This document shows, in pieces, positions 52,255 through 59,383 of a stretch of DNA of 64,000 nt (position 1 is its first letter; the number at the start of each line of letters is the position of its first letter). The stretch lies in NCBI RefSeq assembly GCF_038446665.1, contig NZ_CP151802.1, forward strand, positions 2,790,001 through 2,854,000. Direction: 5' to 3'. A program made the position numbers and the translations under genes. The notes below the pieces were generated by a model. The model was given only the letters and a program-made list of their open reading frames with translations, ran no database searches and was not told where the DNA came from. The stretch comes from Lysobacter sp. FW306-1B-D06B (GTDB lineage: Bacteria > Pseudomonadota > Gammaproteobacteria > Xanthomonadales > Xanthomonadaceae).

Positions 52255-52282
52255 TGACCGCTTTGGGTCGAAAGCGGACATT
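52255..52282. repeat. Repeat B3
   Basis: B-type copy (CCGCTTTGGGTCGAAAGCGG) followed by the same linker as B1, leading into site d. Confidence 0.8.
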
Positions 52283-52308
52283 AACATCCGTCCGCCCTCC
52301 CCTGAACC

Positions 52309-52336
52309 GGCCCGGCCGGTATGCATTATGCGAAGT
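52309..52336 (-). other. dif-like Xer site d
   Basis: On the plus strand: poor arm ending GGCCCGGCCGG, centre TATGCA, good XerC arm TTATGCGAAGT. Junction between unit 3 and unit 4. Confidence 0.8.
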
Positions 52337-52406
52337 GGCTTATGGGGCTGCTCCGCCGTTGGGCACGCCCTGTAGGCCCTTTCCGACCCGCTTTGGCGGT
52401 CTGACC

Positions 52407-52721
52407 GTGCACCGGCCGCCTTGCTGGATCGAAGGTCAGCCCTGTCCCAACGAATGCGCTGCTGCTGACTACCAGCGGCGCGTTCTCAATCAACTGGAAC
52501 TCACCGGGCCATGGCAAGGATGGCGACTGGCTGGCCGTGACCTGGTGAGCCCGGACGGCCAACGCATCAGCCCTGAACGATTGCGCGGGCTGATCTTTCG
52601 GCAGTCGATGGACGAACGTCGCGAACGCGCCCGGGCGCGACGGCAGCCGAAGAACCAGCTCGTCCGCGTCGTGCTCGTGGATTTGGCGCAGTACAGACTC
52701 AACGGCAGCGACGCCGCCTAA
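52407..52721 (+). CDS. Small DUF3653-like protein, type 2 (identical copy)
   Basis: The 104-aa protein from the GTG at 52407 is the same as that at 50711 over its whole length; DNA identity extends from about 52376 to 52746 (with 50680-51050). It again starts about 70 bases from the good arm of the Xer site. The recent duplication shows that units 3 and 4 share an ancestor or were exchanged by recombination. Confidence 0.75.
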   Translation: MHRPPCWIEGQPCPNECAAADYQRRVLNQLELTGPWQGWRLAGRDLVSPDGQRISPERLRGLIFRQSMDERRERARARRQPKNQLVRVVLVDLAQYRLNGSDAA

Positions 52722-52748
52722 CGTCCGCTATCGGCCAGAAGCGGTCAT
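52722..52748. repeat. Repeat A4
   Basis: A-type copy directly after the stop of the DUF3653-like gene and overlapping the stop region of the lipoprotein gene on the other strand. Confidence 0.75.
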
Positions 52749-53161
52749 TCGCTCCTTACCCGGATTTCACCGAGCATTCCCGAACTTGAGGCGGCACGCG
52801 TGAATACACCCGAGGCGTACGCGGGGGCTTCGACCCGATGGCGGCCACGAATCAGTTCGAGTTGACGCCCTTCGGCCCGTACTCGAACTGCGGTCGTCGT
52901 CGCTTGCAACGCCCGGGCGTCGCGTGAGGGATAAAAGAAAATCGCTTCACCATTGTTTCCTGGGACGACCTCGACGAATCCGAGCACGGACACCGTCTTC
53001 CCCTCGTACGATTCCGGCGACGCGAGGATGTTCAGTAGCGCCGTCGTGCAGCTGCCATCGTCAATATGACCAGGAGCCATGCACACGGGCTCAGGGGTTT
53101 TCGCGCAGCCCCCGCATGCGAAGGCGATGCCCAGCAACAGAAGCGATATCGACTTCGGCAC
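52745..53161 (-). CDS. Cassette lipoprotein of unknown function
   Basis: The 138-aa protein from the GTG at 53161 (GGTGGGGA just upstream) has a signal peptide with a Cys-containing end (ISLLLLGIAFACGGCAKTPE), so it is probably a lipoprotein. The mature part contains ASPESYEGKTVSVLGFVEVV and GEAIFFYPSRDA, an OB-like pattern as seen in small lipoproteins that resemble DUF-type nucleic-acid-fold proteins. Overlaps A4 at its end. Confidence 0.7.
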   Translation of the reverse strand: MPKSISLLLLGIAFACGGCAKTPEPVCMAPGHIDDGSCTTALLNILASPESYEGKTVSVLGFVEVVPGNNGEAIFFYPSRDARALQATTTAVRVRAEGRQLELIRGRHRVEAPAYASGVFTRAASSSGMLGEIRVRSE

Positions 53162-53173
53162 GTCCCCACCTGA

Positions 53174-53257
53174 TGTCCGCTTTGGGTCGAAACGGACATT
53201 AGCATCGCAGCAGCGGGCTCGTCCGGCCGAAGGTCCGCTATCGGCCAAGAGCGGACA
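53174..53257. repeat. Composite repeat B4 - spacer - A5
   Basis: B-type at 53174-53199 and A-type at 53232-53257 with a 32-base spacer. The spacer begins CATTAGCATCG, similar to the spacers of B2-A3 and B8-A9. Confidence 0.75.
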
Positions 53258-53268
53258 CCCCTTCAGGG

Positions 53269-53538
53269 CTAGCGTATCCGCTTCGTCGACGCCAAAAGCC
53301 GGGCGACGACAGAGACGCCGATACGTTCGAAGTCCTCCGAGCTCAACGCCATGCCTTCAATGAGGGCGTTATCGAAGTCAGGCGTGAAGGTGTAGAAGCT
53401 GCCGTATGACCAGTTGATCGGATTCGCATGGCGATCGGCGATCACGTCATCGAAGAACAGGCGACTCGTACCGTCCCCCATGTCGCGAAGGCAGATGACG
53501 AGCCCGTTGGCGTCCCTGACCTTGTCGTCGTAGTCCAT
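53269..53538 (-). CDS. Cassette protein of unknown function
   Basis: The 89-aa protein from the ATG at 53538 reads MDYDDKVRDANGLVICLRDM, SRLFFDDVIADRHANPINWS, FYTFTPDFDNALIEGMALSS and EDFERIGVSVVARLLA. It is acidic and soluble. No family is recognised. GGGGCGAGA precedes the start. It lies between A5 and B5. Confidence 0.65.
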   Translation of the reverse strand: MDYDDKVRDANGLVICLRDMGDGTSRLFFDDVIADRHANPINWSYGSFYTFTPDFDNALIEGMALSSEDFERIGVSVVARLLASTKRIR

Positions 53539-53580
53539 TCTCGCCCCTAGTAGCGCTTCGTTTACCGGCCCTGGGGACAA

Positions 53581-53665
53581 TGTCCCTAAGGGTCGAAAGC
53601 GGACGCTATCACCAGTTTGGTCGCCTCGCACGGACCTATGACCGCCACTGGCCAGAAACACACTC
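53581..53665. repeat. Composite repeat B5 - spacer - A6 (A6 degenerate)
   Basis: B-type at 53581-53605 (TGTCCCTAAGGGTCGAAAGC). A6 at 53638-53665 is decayed but keeps ATGACCGCC and TGGCCAGAAA at the right spacing. Confidence 0.6.
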
Positions 53666-54071
53666 ACTCGTCGTCCGGCATCCGCTGATGTTCTGCCAGG
53701 GGCAGTGCCAGAGCAGCCCACGGCGGACGCTGGCTGACGAATAAGGCTGCGTCTGGCAGGAATGTCGCAGAATCGTCGAGGCTGCCCGCGTAGATGGTGA
53801 CCAGCTCGGGAGCCGACTCTGGAGTGCCGAACAGCAGACTTCCGCAATCTATGCAGATATTGCGAACGGCGGCATGGCCGCTGCCGCCTTTGGTTCGAAC
53901 CTGTTTGATCGGCCCGACACTCGCAAACGATACCCGCGGTACGCCGAGCACGGGGACGCCACCGCTTCCGGACGCACGCTGGCAGTCCCGGCAGTGGCAC
54001 ACGATGGAGAACAAGCCCGGGCCTGGCGACTCGTATCGAACCGCACCGCAGAGACAGCGACCTGTGATCAC
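53664..54071 (-). CDS. GFA-family (CENP-V) zinc protein
   Basis: The 135-aa protein has the GFA zinc motifs: CLCGAVRYE near the start, CHCRDCQRASGSGG and CIDCGSLLF. Named after a glutathione-dependent formaldehyde-activating enzyme, most members have no proven reaction. Start ATG at 54071. The A6 repeat lies on its 3' side; the expected B repeat on its 5' side is missing, so this cassette boundary has been altered. Confidence 0.88.
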   Translation of the reverse strand: MITGRCLCGAVRYESPGPGLFSIVCHCRDCQRASGSGGVPVLGVPRVSFASVGPIKQVRTKGGSGHAAVRNICIDCGSLLFGTPESAPELVTIYAGSLDDSATFLPDAALFVSQRPPWAALALPLAEHQRMPDDE

Positions 54072-54170
54072 TCTCGCCCCCTACATGGTCTAACTCCACG
54101 TCCAAGGTTGCCCCGAGCACTCGGCGCCGCGGCCCCTTCGTTGTACCGCTCGCAATGCTACCGAAGCTCT

Positions 54171-54196
54171 TGTCCGCTAACGGCCAGTAGCGGACG
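54171..54196. repeat. Repeat A7
   Basis: A-type copy (TGTCCGCTAACGGCCAGTAG) between the GFA gene and the next cassette. No B copy is seen between 54072 and 54171. Confidence 0.7.
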
Positions 54197-54210
54197 TTGG
54201 ACACCATGGC

Positions 54211-54633
54211 CTAGTCGCACCGCTCGGCGTTGTTGATCTGGTCGATGAGTTCGGACCGGCTATGCACCGGCGAAGCAGGCAAATGAACGGTCGGTGGGTT
54301 CCGTGTGAACCGCATCAGGAGCGGCAGCATCCTCGCCCCCCGCGCCAGGATCTCGCACTCTGGTTCCGTTGATTCGCCAAGATAGTGTCCAGCCAGAGCA
54401 GCCAGCGCCTCGTCGCCTGCCGCAGAGATGTCTTTCACCAGCAACTCCAGAGCACGATTCGCCTGCACGTTGGCGCGTTTCCCACTCGCGCCCTCGCTAA
54501 GGGCATTCAAGGCGTCGCTGAAACGCGTGACGTGGCGCTGTGCGTCGACGCTGAGGGCGCCTGGCGAAGCGGCTGCGACAATGCCGACAGCAAACAGCGC
54601 CACAATCCCCACGACGCATGCGGCGAATCTCAT
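54211..54633 (-). CDS. Cassette exported protein of unknown function
   Basis: The 140-aa protein from the ATG at 54633 has a signal peptide (VVGIVALFAVGIVAAASPGA) and a helical mature part (QRHVTRFSDALNALSEGAS, ALELLVKDISAAGDEALAAL, GHYLGESTEPECEIL) with two Cys. AGGGGAAG precedes the start. Enclosed by A7 and B7. Confidence 0.65.
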   Translation of the reverse strand: MRFAACVVGIVALFAVGIVAAASPGALSVDAQRHVTRFSDALNALSEGASGKRANVQANRALELLVKDISAAGDEALAALAGHYLGESTEPECEILARGARMLPLLMRFTRNPPTVHLPASPVHSRSELIDQINNAERCD

Positions 54634-54688
54634 CTTCCCCTCTCCCCTGATCGGGCCATTGGCGGTCCTCGCTGCCCGCCGCACCGGA

Positions 54689-54772
54689 TGTCCGCTTTGG
54701 GTCGGAAGCGGACCTTCGCATTGCTGCGGCGCGCTCATTGGCCGAATGTCCTCTATCGGCCAGAAGCAGACG
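54689..54772. repeat. Composite repeat B7 - spacer - A8
   Basis: B-type at 54689-54714 and A-type at 54747-54772 with a 32-base spacer. Both copies carry a few changes but keep the outer GTCC/GGAC-type arms. Confidence 0.75.
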
Positions 54773-54798
54773 CTCTGGTTGCCCAGACTGGTGACCGG

Positions 54799-55518
54799 CT
54801 ACCGCGCCTTGGCATTGGGCAAACCCTCGAGCAACTTCGTCGTAGCTTGGTTGCAGTTGGCAGCGGTATCGCTGCAGAGCACCGACAGCTGCACCACCGG
54901 CTCGCCATCCTTCATCACGGGTCGGTAGTGCGCGGCCAAATTAGGTTCGCGGTCCTTGAAGATGACCAGCCAGAATTCCCTGGCTTCCGGAGTGCCGGTC
55001 TGGATGAAGCGGCTGCGTACCCCCGGATAAGGTGGTTTCCAAGAGTTCGCCGGATCGAAAGGAAACGCTGCGTCTACTGCGGCCGCATCAGCGAATTCAG
55101 CGTCCGACGGCTGCAACTCGTAACGAGGGCGTGCATGTGACTTCGGCCAGTCGATTTCCCGGTATTCGTATCGCTGGGGGTTCATGTTGAATGAAACGGT
55201 GTAATCCGTTTCCCCCGCCTGGGGCTTTGTCGTGAGGCTAGGTACGACACTGGCACCTTTCACCGAAGCGAGTGCGGCCTTGTTGAAAGTAGGACGGTCT
55301 GGCGTTTTCACCTTCGCATCGAGTACGCGCCCGCAATCATCAATGATCAACGTCAGCACCACGGTACCGTTGATCCCCTTGATCGCGAGGTCCGGCGGAT
55401 ATGCCGGCGCGCGGATGGGTGGCGCCGGGACGCATGAAGTAGCGGACTTCGTGTCGGCTGCGAACGCGGCAAACGGGATTAGCGAAACAGCGAACAGAAT
55501 TGTGTTGCGACTATCCAT
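54799..55518 (-). CDS. TonB C-terminal-like exported protein
   Basis: The 239-aa protein from the ATG at 55518 (GGGGAG upstream) has a signal peptide (ILFAVSLIPFAAFAA-D) and a TonB-type C-terminal domain at about 35-115 (PAYPPDLAIKGINGTVVLTL, IIDDCGRVLDAKVKTPDRP, FNKAALASVKGASVVP). Unlike TonB it has no membrane anchor, and the rest (AREFWLVIFKDREPNLAAHY) is unassigned. A periplasmic role is likely. Enclosed by A8 and B8. Confidence 0.75.
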   Translation of the reverse strand: MDSRNTILFAVSLIPFAAFAADTKSATSCVPAPPIRAPAYPPDLAIKGINGTVVLTLIIDDCGRVLDAKVKTPDRPTFNKAALASVKGASVVPSLTTKPQAGETDYTVSFNMNPQRYEYREIDWPKSHARPRYELQPSDAEFADAAAVDAAFPFDPANSWKPPYPGVRSRFIQTGTPEAREFWLVIFKDREPNLAAHYRPVMKDGEPVVQLSVLCSDTAANCNQATTKLLEGLPNAKAR

Positions 55519-55649
55519 GAAGACTCCCCATGAACGCTGCCCTATCCGGCCGTCCTGCGCCGGATCCCCGCACCATCGTAATCCCATCCGACCTGGCTAG
55601 TCAGGTGGGTTCGAAAGCGAGCGGTTTAGGGAGGCAGGCCATGAGACAA

Positions 55650-55730
55650 CGTCCGCTCTGGGTCGAAAGCGGAAATTAGCAGCAGTCCGACCGCCCCGCC
55701 CGGCCTCAATGTCCGCTATCGGCCAGAATG
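55650..55730. repeat. Composite repeat B8 - spacer - A9 (A9 truncated)
   Basis: B-type at 55650-55675 (CCGCTCTGGGTCGAAAGCGG). A9 from 55710 keeps TGTCCGCTATCGGCCAGAA but its right arm is replaced. Confidence 0.65.
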
Positions 55731-55749
55731 CCAACACGGTGCAGTCGAA

Positions 55750-55992
55750 TCAGGTCGTTGGCGTCCAGTTGGCGCAATACGCATCGCCCGCGGCAAGCAA
55801 CTTCCGCTGTATGGCCCACAGGACGGCATCGAGCCCCTCAGGTCCAGATCGGATCATCTCCAGCTCTTCGGCCGAGACCTCGTCCTCGCGCCAAATGATC
55901 TGGTGCGAGCCCGCGTCATAGTGAATGAAGTAACGGCCATCACGCTCGACCACTACAGTGCCGTCCGCCGACCTATGCACAACGACTTCCAT
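55750..55992 (-). CDS. Small cassette protein of unknown function
   Basis: The 80-aa protein from the ATG at 55992 reads MEVVVHRSADGTVVVERDGR, YFIHYDAGSHQIIWREDEVS and EELEMIRSGPEGLDAVLWAI. It is a small soluble alpha/beta protein; the ending NWTPTT is Trp/Thr rich. No family is recognised. Enclosed by A9 and B9. Confidence 0.65.
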   Translation of the reverse strand: MEVVVHRSADGTVVVERDGRYFIHYDAGSHQIIWREDEVSAEELEMIRSGPEGLDAVLWAIQRKLLAAGDAYCANWTPTT

Positions 55993-56013
55993 CCTGCCCC
56001 CTGTTCAACCCGA

Positions 56014-56041
56014 CGTCCGCTTCGGGTCGAAAGCGGACATT
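56014..56041. repeat. Repeat B9
   Basis: B-type copy (CCGCTTCGGGTCGAAAGCGG) followed by the same linker as B1 and B3, leading into site e. Confidence 0.8.
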
Positions 56042-56067
56042 AACATCGGTCCGCCCTCCCCTGAACC

Positions 56068-56095
56068 GGCCCGGCCGGTATGCATTATGCGAAGT
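56068..56095 (-). other. dif-like Xer site e (left end of prophage 2)
   Basis: On the plus strand: poor arm GGCCCGGCCGG, centre TATGCA, good XerC arm TTATGCGAAGT. Junction of unit 4 with prophage 2. Confidence 0.8.
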
Positions 56096-56167
56096 TCCGG
56101 AGGTGGCTTGCCCGCATGGCTCGCGGCTTGCACCGTGCCCTGTCCGCTGTGACAGGAGGTCTCGGAC

Positions 56168-56392
56168 GTGACTTTGCTTCGCCCGCCGTGCTGGCCTGAC
56201 GGCAAGCCATGCCCCAATAACTGCGCCGATCAGCATTACCGGCGCGTGGTCCACAACCAGCAAGATCTACACGCAGATTGGAATGGCTGGAAGTTTCGAG
56301 GGCGACATCTGGTGTCGCCACACGGCGAGAAGATCTCAGCCGAACTATTGGACCGATGGCTCTGGCGACACCAACGGATGTTCGCACGGTAA
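56168..56392 (+). CDS. Small DUF3653-like protein, type 2 (prophage 2 end)
   Basis: The 74-aa protein from a GTG with a perfect AGGAGGT 7 bases upstream has RPPCWPDGKPCPNNCA and WNGWKFRGRHLVSPHGEK. It lies just inside site e and reads away from it, the same position as in prophage 1 (inverted). It is followed by a strong terminator, so it is a single-gene unit. Confidence 0.8.
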   Translation: MTLLRPPCWPDGKPCPNNCADQHYRRVVHNQQDLHADWNGWKFRGRHLVSPHGEKISAELLDRWLWRHQRMFAR

Positions 56393-56398
56393 ACAGGA

Positions 56399-56424
56399 AG
56401 GCCCGGTGAGAACCGGGCCTTTTT
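56399..56424 (+). terminator. Rho-independent terminator after the DUF3653-like gene
   Basis: AGGCCCGGT pairs with ACCGGGCCT over a GAGA loop and is followed by TTTT. Clear intrinsic terminator for the plus-strand gene. Confidence 0.85.
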
Positions 56425-56445
56425 CGTGCGCATCGCGACAAGCGG

Positions 56446-57588
56446 TTATCGAGGGGCGGACTCGATGCGTCGGGCTCCGATATCGCCGTAACCGGTCACC
56501 TGTGTCGAGCTGAGGATTGCACCTGTAGGAGCGGCGTCTATCGCCGCCATAGCCGTAGGGGGTGAACCCCCTACACCCCCACTCGGCGGCTGCTGTGCGA
56601 CAGCCTGTTGCGTCCTGTACGGGTTGTAGACCGGACCGAAGCGGGCGATTCGGCGGCACTCCGGCTGCGACATCTCGTATAGCGTGCCCTGCTCTGTCAA
56701 GCACGTGCAGCTGGCTTCGCGTTCGCGGCCGTCCACGTCTCGTCCTGGCATCGACGACATGCATATAAGCTGCGGATCGGAGACGACCTGTCGCTGATCG
56801 AACACACGCGCAGTCCACGGCATCGTCGCGAATCGAGGTAGATGATCGGTCGCGTAGTCGGTTCGCGTTTCCCATCGCGGCCCTTCATTCGCGGGTCCCG
56901 CACCTCGGTGCGACACGCCCCGAGGCGCGAACCCCGCAGTCTCCGCAATCGGTGTCTCCGCTGCGGTATACGCGTCGATCTTCGATTTCCAGCGGTGCGA
57001 GAAGTACCAGAGCACTGCGACGAGTACGACCGCCGAGAGCGCCAGCAGCTTGGCCCACATCGGAATGTGCATTTTCGCGGTGTCGAGCACCGTGCTCGTG
57101 TAGTACTGGAACACGTGCGCCGGGCGCACCCAATTCGCCGCGTCCGCGCATTGCGCCTTGACGTTCGTCTGATACTGCGACCAGCGCAGCAGCTTGGTGA
57201 CCTTGCCCAGCTTTTTGCGCACGTGCACGTGCTCTTCGTACAGGCCGCGCAGGAACGGGTCCAACTGCAACCCTTGCTGCGCGATCAGGATGAAATCGAA
57301 ACCGCGATGACGATGGCGCGCCATCGCTTCGACGTGATCCGGCACCTTCGCGCCCGGGTTGCGATTCGGAAACGTCGTGTAGCACTCGTCGAGAATCAGC
57401 ACCGAGCCGTCAGGAAGGTCCTGCCACTTCGTCGGGTCTTCGATGCGCTGGAAACCGATCTTGTCGTAGTCAAGGTCCTTGATGCCGTGCGCGTAGACGA
57501 CGCGGCCCTCGGCCTTGAGCTTCAACGCGCAGTCGATGGCGTACGCGGTCTTTCCGTGGCCGGGTTGGCCGGTGACGAGCTTGAGCAC
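56446..57588 (-). CDS. zot: Zonular occludens toxin-like assembly ATPase (pI, prophage 2)
   Basis: The 380-aa protein has Walker A GQPGHGKT at residues 7-14, a Walker B-like SVLILDECYTTFP, and RHRGFDFILIAQQG. One membrane helix lies at about 177-196 (LLALSAVVLVAVLWYF), then a periplasmic part with Cys pairs and the tail QVTGYGDIGARRIESAPR, like that of prophage 1 Zot. It is the last gene of the operon. Confidence 0.92.
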   Translation of the reverse strand: MLKLVTGQPGHGKTAYAIDCALKLKAEGRVVYAHGIKDLDYDKIGFQRIEDPTKWQDLPDGSVLILDECYTTFPNRNPGAKVPDHVEAMARHRHRGFDFILIAQQGLQLDPFLRGLYEEHVHVRKKLGKVTKLLRWSQYQTNVKAQCADAANWVRPAHVFQYYTSTVLDTAKMHIPMWAKLLALSAVVLVAVLWYFSHRWKSKIDAYTAAETPIAETAGFAPRGVSHRGAGPANEGPRWETRTDYATDHLPRFATMPWTARVFDQRQVVSDPQLICMSSMPGRDVDGREREASCTCLTEQGTLYEMSQPECRRIARFGPVYNPYRTQQAVAQQPPSGGVGGSPPTAMAAIDAAPTGAILSSTQVTGYGDIGARRIESAPR

Positions 57589-57591
57589 GGG

Positions 57592-57879
57592 TCAGGTCTC
57601 CAACTTCTTCAGAATAGTTTTCTGCGCCATGCGCGCAGCCAGAGCCGAGAAAATCATCGTGGCGCACACGTCCAGACCGATCGCGCCGAAGTACGCGCGC
57701 AACACGGCCGGGAGCATGTTCACTTGCGACTGAAGCATGCCGAGCAGCGCCGGCATCGCGAGCTTGTGCGTCACGAAGCCGATACCGAATGCGAGCAGCA
57801 CGCGGCCGACGATGCCGGGCAGGTACATACGCGCGGCGTTGATGAGCGCGGCAACGAGCGCGCCGATAATCATGGGCAT
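57592..57879 (-). CDS. pVI-like minor coat protein, DUF2523 (prophage 2)
   Basis: The 95-aa protein is mostly hydrophobic (MIIGALVAALINAARMYLP, VGRVLLAFGIGFVTHKLAMP, DVCATMIFSALAARM) and ends KKTILKKLET-like basic. It lies between pIII-like and Zot genes. It corresponds to the 107-aa gene of prophage 1. Confidence 0.8.
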   Translation of the reverse strand: MPMIIGALVAALINAARMYLPGIVGRVLLAFGIGFVTHKLAMPALLGMLQSQVNMLPAVLRAYFGAIGLDVCATMIFSALAARMAQKTILKKLET

Positions 57880-57881
57880 GG

Positions 57882-59381
57882 TCAGCTCCCCTTATAGCCG
57901 GCAAGGATGTACAGCGACGGCAGCACGCCGAACAGCAGCACGGTGATCGCGTAAATCCAGCTGATGAAGTTGCAGAAGAACGGCGGCGGCGTGGCGAGTT
58001 CGCCGAGGAACGAACCGGCGAGCGTGCTACCACCGGACGCAATGCCGAAACCGGGACAGCTACCACCGCCACCGACGAAGCCGCTTTGATCGAGGTCCGC
58101 GCCGTCGATGGTCTCGACGCTGTGCACGTCGGTATCGCCGTCGCTGCTGCCCTGCCCCGCGTCTTGCGTCATGCCGCTGGGCTTCGTCCATTCCGGTTGC
58201 TGACCGTCGCCACCACCGCCCACGGTCTTGAGCCCTTCAACCGCACACGCGGTGCGCCACTGCTGCACCAGCTGGGCCATTTCGAAACCGGTGCACTTCT
58301 CGCCTTGGCATTGCGGCGGGTTGTTGCAGCCGCCGCCCGTGAGGTTCACGTTCTGGCGCGTGTTGCACTCGATGCGCCACTGGATACGCGCCTGCCCGCA
58401 CATGATCGGGTCGCCGGCACAGCGCGGCGGTGATTTGCAGTCGTCACCACCGGAAAACTCGTTCTTCTCGGAATCGTTGTCCGGGTCGTCGTCTTCGTCG
58501 TCGGGCTTTCCGTCGTTGTTCTCGTCCTTGCCGCAGGTGCCGTCGTTCTTCTTGGCCTCCCCTGCTTTGCACGTCGTCTTGTCGTCGACGCAGGAGCCAT
58601 CCGGGCCCTTCGTTGCCCCTGCGGGGCACTCGGGATCGGCACGCTTACACAGGCCGTTCTCGTCGGTCTTCATGCCGGCCGGGCACTCTTCCGGCTTGTT
58701 GCACACGCCTTCCTGACCGTCCTGACCGGGCTTGCAGTCGTCGGGCTCGGTGGGCGCGCACACGTTCAACGTCGGATGCCAGTAATAGCCGTTCATCTCG
58801 CTGCACACGTTCGGCTCATTCTCGGTCGTGCACGTCTGGCCGGTGGCCGACGCCGTGCTGGTTCCGTCACCGTTGGAGCTGTAGAAGACGCGACAGCCAG
58901 CGTGGCATCGCAGCGAGCCGTTGGGTGGCGTGAATGTGCCGGTGATGGGCTGCTTTACGGAGCAGTCTTCGGTGCAGCTCTGCGAGGCTGCATTCCACGT
59001 CTGACCGGTCGCGCAGATCGGTCCGTTGAAGTACCAGCCGGTGGCGGTGGCGGTGCCTGGGCTCCACGACTGATGACCCTGATTACACGTAGGGTGGTAA
59101 TTCGTTCCTGTCCGGTTGCCCTTGATGGTGAAATTCTTAGCCGCGACGTTGAGCGTGCAACTTTCCTTGGTGATCTCGTAGAACCACCCGGAGACATCGG
59201 GATAGGCGGTCTTACTGGCGACGCTGTTGCATGCCGCCTGAGCGGCCTCGCGCGTGGCGAACGTCGTGGTGACGCCAGAGGCGTTGATCGCATCATTCCA
59301 CCTTGTGAGGCCGCACATCTGCTGCGCGTTCGCGCCGAAGGTCGCGAGCAGCAGGAAAAACATGATGGCGATGCGCTTCAT
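57882..59381 (-). CDS. pIII-like adsorption protein (prophage 2)
   Basis: The 499-aa protein has a signal peptide (IAIMFFLLLATFGANAQ), an N-terminal domain close to prophage 1 (MCGLTRWNDAINA, TGTNYHPTCNQGHQSWSP, ATGWYFNGPIC), a Cys-rich middle with repeated CPAG/CKPG modules, Asp/Asn-rich spacers (DENNDGKPDDEDDDPDNDSE) and a C-terminal anchor (YAITVLLFGVLPSLYIL). The middle is not related to that of prophage 1. Confidence 0.82.
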   Translation of the reverse strand: MKRIAIMFFLLLATFGANAQQMCGLTRWNDAINASGVTTTFATREAAQAACNSVASKTAYPDVSGWFYEITKESCTLNVAAKNFTIKGNRTGTNYHPTCNQGHQSWSPGTATATGWYFNGPICATGQTWNAASQSCTEDCSVKQPITGTFTPPNGSLRCHAGCRVFYSSNGDGTSTASATGQTCTTENEPNVCSEMNGYYWHPTLNVCAPTEPDDCKPGQDGQEGVCNKPEECPAGMKTDENGLCKRADPECPAGATKGPDGSCVDDKTTCKAGEAKKNDGTCGKDENNDGKPDDEDDDPDNDSEKNEFSGGDDCKSPPRCAGDPIMCGQARIQWRIECNTRQNVNLTGGGCNNPPQCQGEKCTGFEMAQLVQQWRTACAVEGLKTVGGGGDGQQPEWTKPSGMTQDAGQGSSDGDTDVHSVETIDGADLDQSGFVGGGGSCPGFGIASGGSTLAGSFLGELATPPPFFCNFISWIYAITVLLFGVLPSLYILAGYKGS

Positions 59382-59383
59382 GG

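Larger units (their letters stand above)
50623..52319. mobile_element. Xer-bounded unit 3 (two cassettes)
   Basis: From site c to site d: type-2 DUF3653-like gene, A2-gene-B2, A3-gene-B3. It shares its left 370 bp and its right 70 bp almost exactly with unit 4. Confidence 0.75.
52320..56078. mobile_element. Xer-bounded unit 4 (six cassettes)
   Basis: From site d to site e: type-2 DUF3653-like gene and then six modules, all genes on the minus strand, each with A on the 3' side and (except the GFA gene) B on the 5' side. No recombinase gene is present. Confidence 0.75.

Noticed and set aside
51026..55730. Integron attC sites
   Set aside because: GCCTAAC occurs only where two DUF3653-like genes end (A2, A4); other copies lack the RYYYAAC/GTTRRRY ends and there is no integrase gene in the window.
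48680..56041. CRISPR array from the repeated GTCCGCT...AGCGGAC units
   Set aside because: Spacing is gene-sized and irregular, the repeats are of two types, and no cas gene is present.
52745..56041. Cassette genes beginning inside B repeats (MSAFDPKR-type starts)
   Set aside because: In each case an internal start with a better ribosome site and a normal N terminus or signal peptide is available.
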